13,435 nt of DNA from Actinidia chinensis (taxonomy: Eukaryota > Streptophyta > Magnoliopsida > Ericales > Actinidiaceae): positions 7,501-20,935 of the forward strand of contig VIGQ01000337.1 in assembly GCA_009663005.1 (NCBI GenBank), in the 5' to 3' direction. Positions 7,795 through 13,435 of this stretch are shown here, in pieces. The notes under the pieces are model-generated. The model saw only the letters and a list, made by a program, of their open reading frames with translations. It was not told the DNA's origin and searched no databases. The stretch's first letter is position 1, and each line of letters starts with the position of its first letter. Position numbers and translations under genes: made by a program.

Positions 7795-8664
7795 TAGGGA
7801 CACCAAACGGGTGATCCCTCGAGTTCATTTATCTTAAACAATATCAAAAACAATTTGCCTTTCAAAAATCTCAAAAGTCCATTCAGTCCAAATCCACCGG
7901 TTGTCGTCAAAAAAGTGTTCAAACGACGCGTGTTTCGATTCTAAAACATAAGAAATTTATTACATCACGTGTCCAATTGTTTTAATTCATGATGTCGAGG
8001 AGGAATTCGGGTGTCTAAAAATGTGGTAAGGGTCAAAAAAACAAAGGAAATGGACAATTGGGGCAAATGGCGCGTCACAGGGGTGGCCGGAAAAGACATC
8101 ACCAAAAAACAAGGGTAGCCGCTGGAAAACTAGGGGCAGAGCTAGAACCAGGGGCCGCCCCCCCAATGCAAATTTCATCTAGAAATGTGGGACTTTTAAC
8201 CCAAACACAATTGTGAGATTTTAGGTCAAAATCCCAATCGAATCCCAGTCCAGACCATGTAAATGAAAAACAAAGTGTATAATTTTTTTCAAACCTTTGA
8301 TTTGGATGGCTTGGATTGTAATTTCTTGAAAAATAAAAGGTATTTTGTTATCTGCCATTATGGCCGTGTGACATTATGAATCATGTCATGATGATCTTTT
8401 GAAAGCACAATGCATCTTGGAAAGTCTTTTGCGTGTGGGAGTCAGAAGGGTAGTTTTGGAAATGTAATATGTATGAGAACATTCCAAGGTTAATAATCTT
8501 TTTTATCAAGGCCTTATTCATATTCTTTGTGTATATTTGAATCAAAGATTTAATGAGAGAAAAAAATAAAAATAAAAATAAAAATTTAAATAATTAACTA
8601 TTAATAACCATTGGATCATATATCTTTTATATTTTAATTTTTTTTTCTCACAAAATTCTACATC
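7795..8664. other. Noncoding stretch, no gene recognised
   Basis: Both strands are closed or carry only short frames without motifs. A GC-rich patch at about 8125-8166 (GGGGCAGAGCTAGAACC, then GGGGCCGCCCCCCC) stands out from the AT-rich surroundings. It resembles the GGGGCAGAGCYAG-type ends seen on dispersed plant repeats, though I cannot name the family. An A-rich microsatellite of TAAAAA units lies at 8561-8585. Confidence 0.4.
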
Positions 8665-9058
8665 CAAACGCAGCATTAAACAGAAATCCCTTATTAAAGC
8701 AGTCCAATGGATGCATGAATGAGATTATTCTTATCCTTCCTATTCCTATTCTCCTGCCATCCAAACATATTCTTGCTTACGATATTGTATTCAATCCAAA
8801 GTGTTGAATGTTGATAAGCATTGGGAGCCCTGTTTATAATAGAGTTAGTTTAACTTTTAATGCAAATTAAAAATGTTAGGTTAGTTGGGACGTAGTGATT
8901 AAAAAAAAATACAAACTAAATTGAGTTATTTTTAACGAACTCCCAAACGGATTCGAGTGGGAATAGAATTTGTAAAATGAATTTTATACAAATATTTTTA
9001 TTTATTTATTTATTGTTTATTAAAAGATTACGGAGCTGCGTTTGACTAGAATAATCTC
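8665..9058. mobile_element. MITE-like element bounded by inverted repeats
   Basis: CAAACGCAGC at 8665-8674 is matched by its exact reverse complement GCTGCGTTTG at 9035-9044. Allowing a 2-nt gap, the match extends outward through ATTCTA. A second perfect 11-bp pair, GAGATTATTCT (8721-8731) and AGAATAATCTC (9048-9058), overlaps the same termini. The enclosed ~370 bp is AT-rich and noncoding and includes a TTTA microsatellite at 8998-9014. Short AT-rich elements with CCAAACGC-type ends are typical of plant MITEs. The two inverted pairs interleave, so nested or rearranged copies are likely, and I could not assign a superfamily or a target-site duplication. Confidence 0.5.
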
Positions 9059-9337
9059 AAAAAAGTAAACTTCCCTAATGCGGATCTGATTCTATAGTTT
9101 AAATGACCTTGTTCTAATTCTAAAAAATAAAGAAATCGATTCAATTTTTTTTTTTATCCCACAATTATAGTTAGAAAAGTTAAAGCCAATCCCGAACAGA
9201 ACCGATTAATTTATATCTATAGTGTGTATCAGTTAAAATACTATTTTTTGACACCGCAAGAATTCAATATTTTGAATTGGATTCAATGTCTAATACCCTC
9301 CACTGGACAAGAGGATCAAATTGTCCGACGATAATGA

Positions 9338-9364
9338 ATATATATATATATATATATATATATA
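9338..9364. repeat. (AT)n microsatellite
   Basis: Twenty-seven bases of alternating AT, about 13.5 units. It directly abuts TGTTGTGATAAAAATC at 9367, a possible LTR-type terminus. Confidence 0.95.
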
Positions 9365-9618
9365 CATGTTGTGATAAAAATCTAGGAACGAATAACCAAC
9401 AGTCAGAATTGATCTTCAATGTTAGAATTGGATATCAGTAAGATCTAGGCAATCTACGCAAGGGAACAAATTTAATTGGCTGGGGCAAAGCCACTCAAAA
9501 TCCCTCTGGCGTAAAAATTAGACCAAGGCGAATATAAACTAACTCCTTCGTCTAAACAAAGTACTAGAGCTCTCAAAACGAAATTACAAAGGTCTAGTCA
9601 TGTGATTGCATGAGCATA

Positions 9619-9650
9619 CCTTTTTCTGATAATGGGACGGCATTTTTATA
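9619..9650 (-). promoter_or_regulatory. Minus-strand TATA box followed by splice donor
   Basis: On the minus strand TATAAAAA (complement of 9643-9650) is followed about 25 bases later by AAAAAG|GTATGC, with the donor GT at 9619-9618. A TATA box with a splice donor this close would give a first exon of only a few bases, so either the start lies elsewhere or one of the two signals is fortuitous. No minus-strand coding exon was found to the left. Confidence 0.3.
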
Positions 9651-10032
9651 GATGGAGAATGGAGAGCCGTGTGAGGAGATCACAGCGAGATCCTCAGATA
9701 GATAAGTAGGGAAGGAAAACCCGTGAATATCGAGATAAAATAGGAAGATGTCATTGGGAGAGGACACCGTAATATAGGCAACAGTTGAATAAGGTCTCAT
9801 GAGCTGGATTCCTCACGAGGATGGAGTCTTGTGCAGGCGAAGGGATCAACCTCGCCCTCTAGCGAGATGGGTGACGACGATCTCATAGAGGTTGGCGACA
9901 TTGAACATATACGGAGGTGACATGACCCTCAAGGTAAATAGTGACCATAACAAATGTTAAAGATGTGGTCTTTCTATGCCAATGTGCCCTTCTTAGTTCA
10001 TTGGCAAGTGTGGATTTTACCCCACATCAGTA

Positions 10033-10070
10033 GCCCCCCTACTCGAGATGCCGAGTGGGACACTTGGGGG
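10033..10070. other. Stem-loop candidate between the divergent TATA boxes
   Basis: GCCCCCCTACTCG at 10033-10045 can pair imperfectly with CGAGTGGGACACTTGGGGG at 10052-10070: CTACTCG opposite CGAGTGG with one G:T-type mismatch, plus an outer CCCCC/GGGGG stem with a bulge. It is the most GC-rich point of the intergenic segment. Confidence 0.35.
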
Positions 10071-10253
10071 AATCTTATAGTAGCTTAGTTTTCATGACGT
10101 ACGCATGTAATGATGGCACGTCCTCCAAGTGGACAGCGGGAGACGCATAATGTGGAATGATTTTTTGGTGGGAACGGCAATTTCGACCTCGGTATTCGAA
10201 GTGTTGTGTGATTTGGTCGTTGATGCGAACATATCTCAACCCTTGGTGCTCCT

Positions 10254-10261
10254 TATAAATA
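10254..10261 (+). promoter_or_regulatory. Plus-strand TATA box
   Basis: TATAAATA, followed by AGAGGATCCC, fits the plant TATAWAWA consensus. Transcription would start near 10285-10295, giving a leader with a plausible 5' UTR intron (CA|GTAAGT at 10373 to CCAG ending at 10428), and the first in-register ATG at 10503. Confidence 0.6.
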
Positions 10262-11107
10262 GAGGATCCCCCCATACATTTATACTTTTCTTGCTTTCAC
10301 TGTCGAATGCTGTTGTTGCTCCGACGTCCACCTCAATCTCGTAATCTAGGTTTGCCTCTCGTCCTCAACTCAGTAAGTACCAATATCTCATTTCTTTTTC
10401 TACTTCTGTTTCTATAATGCATATCCAGTAGAACCGATGTAGGAGACTTAGAGATAATTTTTACCATCTTGGGTGTCTGAACATCTTGGAGAAAAATCAT
10501 ACATGACGGATGAGGTTAACCGACTCCTTTTTTCCCCTCCTGAGGACTCTCCTCCTCGGGATGAAACTTATGACCATGGGGAAAGTGGTTAGATAGACAA
10601 TTGCACTCCCCTCGAAAAGGAATTTAATATTATGACATAAGGCGATCTGGATAGCTTAAGAGAATCATATCTGGATAGCACGAGACTATTTTGTCTACTT
10701 GCCCGGGCGAGGTAGCTTTCTATGAAGCTACCTTCCATGCCGGCCTACGGCTTCTGATACACCCTACCATTAGGAGAATCCTGAGCTTCTACAATATCTA
10801 CCCTACTCAACTTTCCCATAATACATGGCGAAGTTTCGTCTGCGTATTAGTGGTATGGCAATATTACAAGGTCGCCCTATCCCTCAATGAGTTTAGGTGC
10901 CTCTTTAGTCTATTCAAAATCAAAACCATACTCGGGGTGGCGCTACTTCAAGGCGAGGTCAGGCAGGACCATAGTCAATGGATCCCCCAGCAATGTTAAA
11001 GGGTAGAAAAGGAGGTTCTTCTTCATCTCGGAAGATGACTGGGAATTTTCTCTGAGCATATCTTGGGAGGAAGGAGTTCTCAGTCCTGTGATCATAGGGC
11101 AATCCAG

Positions 11108-11192
11108 GTCAGTCTCCATTTTGTACTTTGATATTTCATTATTTACGTATAGCATCTCTCCTCTAATAAATTAATTGCTTCTCATTTTTCAG
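11108..11192 (+). other. Intron 1 of the Transposase_28-like pseudogene (85 bp)
   Basis: Donor CAG|GTCAGT and acceptor TCATTTTTCAG|GCC bound an AT-rich 85-bp segment. Splicing joins ...IIGQSR to PNATTSSNLNNLKD in the frame that continues the family-like protein. Confidence 0.75.
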
Positions 11193-11650
11193 GCCAAATG
11201 CTACAACAAGCTCCAATCTTAACAACCTTAAAGATCGGAGATTCAAAAGGGTTTTCAGGAAACTAGGGCTGGGGGGATTCTTCAAGGTCTCAGCAGTCCT
11301 CTACTTCTAAGACGTTTGAAAGGTGTTTGCCCCTGATCGCGAGGGGATGGCATTCAATGGAGAGACAATGTCGAGGACAAGTTTGCAGATGGTGCAGCTG
11401 TTGTTACGGGTGACGAGGGTGAGTCCCATTCACTCTCGAGATTGAACACTCTTGAGGCGGCTCAATTAGGAACACATAGAACATTAGAAGGAATGAGAGG
11501 AGAATTCTACCTCGCCTCCACGAACAAAGTTTTGCTATCAATCTTAGGGGCAAAAATCTGACCTTCCTTCCTTTATTGGGAGCCAGGCAGCTCGAGCTTA
11601 AGCTCAGGAGCTATGTTAGAATCATGGCTCCCCTTCGAGTTAGAGTGGAG

Positions 11651-11718
11651 GTACAGTCTTTATTCTTTTTCAAAAGTGTTTACATCTTTCTGTTTTGAGG
11701 TCAGTATTTGTTTTGTAG
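11651..11718 (+). other. Intron 2 of the pseudogene (68 bp)
   Basis: Donor GTGGAG|GTACAG follows LRSYVRIMAPLRVRVE. The T-rich body ends TTTGTTTTGTAG|GGATGTC. The length is near the lower limit for plant introns. Confidence 0.6.
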
Positions 11719-12156
11719 GGATGTCAAAAAGAATTAGCTTGAAGAAGCTCGCCTAGAAAGTGGAAGAGTCCAAGGCGTAAGCACGTCGGCAAAGTCAACC
11801 CTGCTTCGAAGGGGGTTGTTATTCGAGAGAAAACGTCCAACAGATGAGGCGTCAGACATCTTGCCCAACGAGGCGAAGTCAAAGGGAAAAGTGGTTATGC
11901 CCCCGCCTACGGAAAAGAAGGCAAAATCATCAGCGACACCAGTGCGACGTTGATCAAAGGAGCCAGACAACAACAGATCTTGAGGAGGGCACTTCAGCCA
12001 ACCCCGGTAACATCCTAGGGCCAGAGCCTCCATGCTGGGGAGCCCTTCCATGACAGAAAAGATTTAGCGGGGTGTAATTCTTCTTGCCGACAAGGAGAAG
12101 GTGGACAAACTCTCCTTGGATCAAGTGGTTACAAAGTTATTTCACATCGTCGTCAT

Positions 12157-12234
12157 GTATCTGTCATTTTCATTCCTCGACTATTATTTTGTGCTTTTGT
12201 TATTTTAAGGCCACTCATAGAAACTTGTTTGTAG
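12157..12234 (+). other. Intron 3 of the pseudogene (~78 bp)
   Basis: Donor CGTCAT|GTATCT follows DQVVTKLFHIV. The T-rich body ends at TTTGTAG (12234) or, three bases on, at TTTGTAGCAG (12237). Exon 4 then reads QAIILRASLAVRSKDIG, the natural continuation. Confidence 0.65.
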
Positions 12235-12780
12235 CAGGCAATCATACTCAGGGCTTCCCTTGCTGTCCGAAGCAAAGACATAGGGAATGATGCCACCTTC
12301 CAAATCGCCCAAGCAGAGTCAGCCGAGATGGAGATGGTTCAAGCTCAGAACCAAACTATAGAGCTGGAAGGACTTCTGGCTTAATTTGATGAGCGGGAGC
12401 AGAAGGCCACTGAAGAGCACAAGGAGAATACCGTGGTCGTGGCGAGGTTAGAGGCAGAAGAGGTCGAGTTGAAGAAGAATGAAGTCCTCACCAAGAGGAA
12501 GGTCATCGAGGAGTTCAAATCCTTAGATGATTTTAGGAGGTTGTGGAGTCCACAACTTCCAAATACTTTGGTGAGGGTTTTGACTTCTGCAAGAGGCAAC
12601 TAGTTCACCATTATCCTAACCTCGGTATTGACCTAGACGGCATGGCATCAATCATAACCTGCTCGAGGAGGAGGAAGAGGAGGAGGAGGCCGAGGGAAAG
12701 GGGAGGACAAGGAGAAGAAGAGAACAAAGAGAAGGGCGAGGAGAAAGGCGATACCAGCTCCTTCATACTTGGTACTGGTT

Positions 12781-12860
12781 ATATTTGTAAACTTTTTTCC
12801 TCTTTCCTTGTAATGGCGACATGTAATCTTCCCAAAAATTTTAATGAATGAAAAGTAGTT
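12781..12860 (+). terminator. 3'-end-like region of the Transposase_28-like unit
   Basis: T-rich TTTTTTCCTCTTTCCTTGTAATGG followed by TTTTAATGAATGAAAAG resembles a plant near-upstream element (AATGAA) preceded by a U-rich far-upstream region. Cleavage would fall near 12855-12870. Confidence 0.4.
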
Positions 12861-12913
12861 CCTCTTCCACATCTTTTGTTGGTCTTTACTTTATAACTTA
12901 TCTTCTGCTTGTA

Positions 12914-13405
12914 TTGGCGATAATCATAAAGTTGGCAGAAAAAAAGGTGTCTTAGCGAGATAAAATCAAACGAACTTCACTTGAACTAATGAAATAAATT
13001 GAAGAACTTAAAAGTGTAGGTGAGATTAACTTGGCGAAGTCAAACAACCTTAGTAATCACTTAAATCATGTCGATCATAAGTTTATCAACTGGCGAAATG
13101 AAAATTGGAGCATATCATTTAATTCTTTGGCAAACAAAACTGATAGACGAGTTGAACAAAATTGGAAATCTTTACTCTTGGCACATTATCTTGGCGATAA
13201 AGAAATAACCTCAAATAACCTCAGTGATCTTTAACTTAGGTGATAATATTGGAAAGACAGGTAACATCGTATATAAAGCGATTTGGCAAATAAAACTTGA
13301 TCAATTGATGAATTCAACTGTTTAGAAAATATATTAAGTCTATTGACCTTATATGGCAAATTTCAACTTAATCATGGCGAGCTTGATTAATAGGTGATCA
13401 AGGCC
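12914..13405 (+). repeat. Irregular array of TTGGCGA-type motifs, runs to right edge
   Basis: About fourteen related words recur every 15-70 bases: TTGGCGATAAT (12914), TTGGCAGAA (12932), TTAGCGAGAT (12952), AGGTGAGAT (13018), TTGGCGAAGT (13031), CTGGCGAAAT (13090), TTGGCAAAC (13127), TTGGCACA (13178), TTGGCGATAA (13191), AGGTGATAA (13238), TTGGCAAAT (about 13285), ATGGCAAAT (13353), ATGGCGAGC (13375) and AGGTGATCA (13391). Each is commonly followed by an AAA-rich stretch such as ATAAAATC or TCAAAC. They look like decayed subrepeats of an original ~30-40-bp unit. Tandem subrepeats in untranslated regions are frequent in Tat/Ogre-type elements. Confidence 0.55.
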
Positions 13406-13435
13406 GGTTCTCGCTATTTTAATTTGGGCAGACAA

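Larger units (their letters stand above)
9367..10253. promoter_or_regulatory. LTR-like or bidirectional promoter segment upstream of the Transposase_28 relic
   Basis: No coding region is recognised. The left end reads TGTTGTGATAAAAATC, of LTR-terminus type. The segment is framed by a minus-strand TATA box at 9643-9650 and a plus-strand TATA box at 10254-10261. It contains a stem-loop candidate at 10033-10070 and several GGCGA/TAGCGAGAT words (near 9507, 9836, 9862 and 9893), the same words that make up the array at the right end of the window. This shared vocabulary suggests both belong to one element. A matching CA end was not located with confidence. Confidence 0.35.
10503..12780 (+). pseudogene. 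Transposase_28-like ('putative gypsy type transposon') multi-exon pseudogene
   Basis: The family is abundant in plant genomes and of unknown biochemical function. The chosen ATG (10503) opens MTDEVNRLLFSPPED. LDSLRESYL lies near 10650. The N-terminal domain follows: HAGLRLLIHP and RRILSFYNIYPTQLSHNTW (10735-10830), then after a frame change at about 10925 GWRYFKARSGRTIVNGSPS and RRFFFISEDDWEF (to about 11050), with a TAG at 11004 where the family has Trp. Exon 2 has LKDRRFKRVFRKLGLGGFF. Exon 3 has a basic linker, GKVVMPPPTEKKAKSS, and KEKVDKLSLDQVVTKLF. Exon 4 has SLAVRSKDIGNDATFQIA, a Glu-rich coiled coil broken by TAA (12382-12384), a frameshift near 12540, FGEGFDFCKRQLVHHYPNL and an acidic tail. 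Several stops and shifts make it nonfunctional. Tat-lineage gypsy elements of rice carry an extra ORF0 upstream of gag; placing this gene there is inference. Confidence 0.78.

Noticed and set aside
7505..7828. 107-codon minus-strand open frame
   Set aside because: Its sequence is produced by the minisatellite and the C15 tract (read as poly-Gly); no family resemblance.
10075..10275. Minus-strand open frame across the promoter segment
   Set aside because: Overlaps the plus TATA box and shows no motif.
11734..12051. 105-codon minus-strand open frame opposite the Transposase_28-like gene
   Set aside because: Antisense shadow of exon 3; the plus strand carries the family-like peptides.
12648..12760. 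GAGGAG-rich stretch as a microsatellite or antisense gene
   Set aside because: The purine-rich run encodes the acidic Glu-rich tail expected at the C-terminus of the plus-strand gene family, so coding origin explains it.
1..13435. CRISPR array, bacterial operon, phage or plasmid features
   Set aside because: No regularly spaced identical repeats, no Shine-Dalgarno-led gene series; introns, microsatellites and plant retrotransposon motifs point to a plant nuclear genome.
1..13435. tRNA or rRNA genes
   Set aside because: No cloverleaf with paired A and B boxes and no rRNA-like conserved block was seen on either strand by eye; a tRNAscan-SE run would settle it.

Overview
This window looks like nuclear DNA from a flowering plant, probably a eudicot. 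It is AT-rich, has no operon structure, and is packed with decayed retrotransposon pieces, MITE-like inverted repeats, microsatellites and GT-AG introns. I found no intact, functional protein-coding gene. Every coding stretch I recognise is broken by stops or frameshifts, so the biology here is transposable-element archaeology. The species cannot be named from this sequence.

Layout. (1) Positions 1 to about 2053, minus strand: heavily frameshifted gag-pol of a Ty3/gypsy element, probably a Tekay/Del-type chromovirus. Read right to left it shows gag, a zinc knuckle, protease and reverse transcriptase, and it runs off the left edge. The protease DSG and the RT FIDD motif are both altered. (2) 2054-3587: noncoding leader or LTR of that element, with a duplicated ~95-bp block and a cluster of CGTTCGAACG palindromes. 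A possible tRNA-Met primer-binding site lies at 3576-3586. (3) 3588-5371: AT-rich, no gene recognised, with a 13-bp direct repeat flanking about 190 bp. (4) 5372-6286: an unidentified minus-strand exon-like relic, a ~165-bp segmental duplication, and a 4-copy ~50-bp tandem array. (5) 6581-6890, minus strand: a gag zinc-knuckle relic, probably Ty1/copia. (6) 6891-9366: noncoding, with a pyrimidine-rich leader-like stretch, a C15 tract, a ~29-bp minisatellite, a MITE-like inverted repeat and an (AT)n tract.

(7) 9367-13435, plus strand: the most informative block. A TATA box at 10254 precedes a multi-exon pseudogene (about 10503-12780). Its product resembles the plant 'putative gypsy type transposon' family (Pfam Transposase_28): an N-terminal globular domain, a basic/proline linker, a coiled coil and a conserved C-terminal motif. 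A minus-strand TATA box about 600 bp upstream suggests a divergent promoter. Downstream are a 3'-end-like region and an irregular array of GGCGA-centred motifs that runs to the right edge. My inference is that this is an ORF0-type accessory gene of a Tat-lineage Ty3/gypsy element, or a derivative of one.
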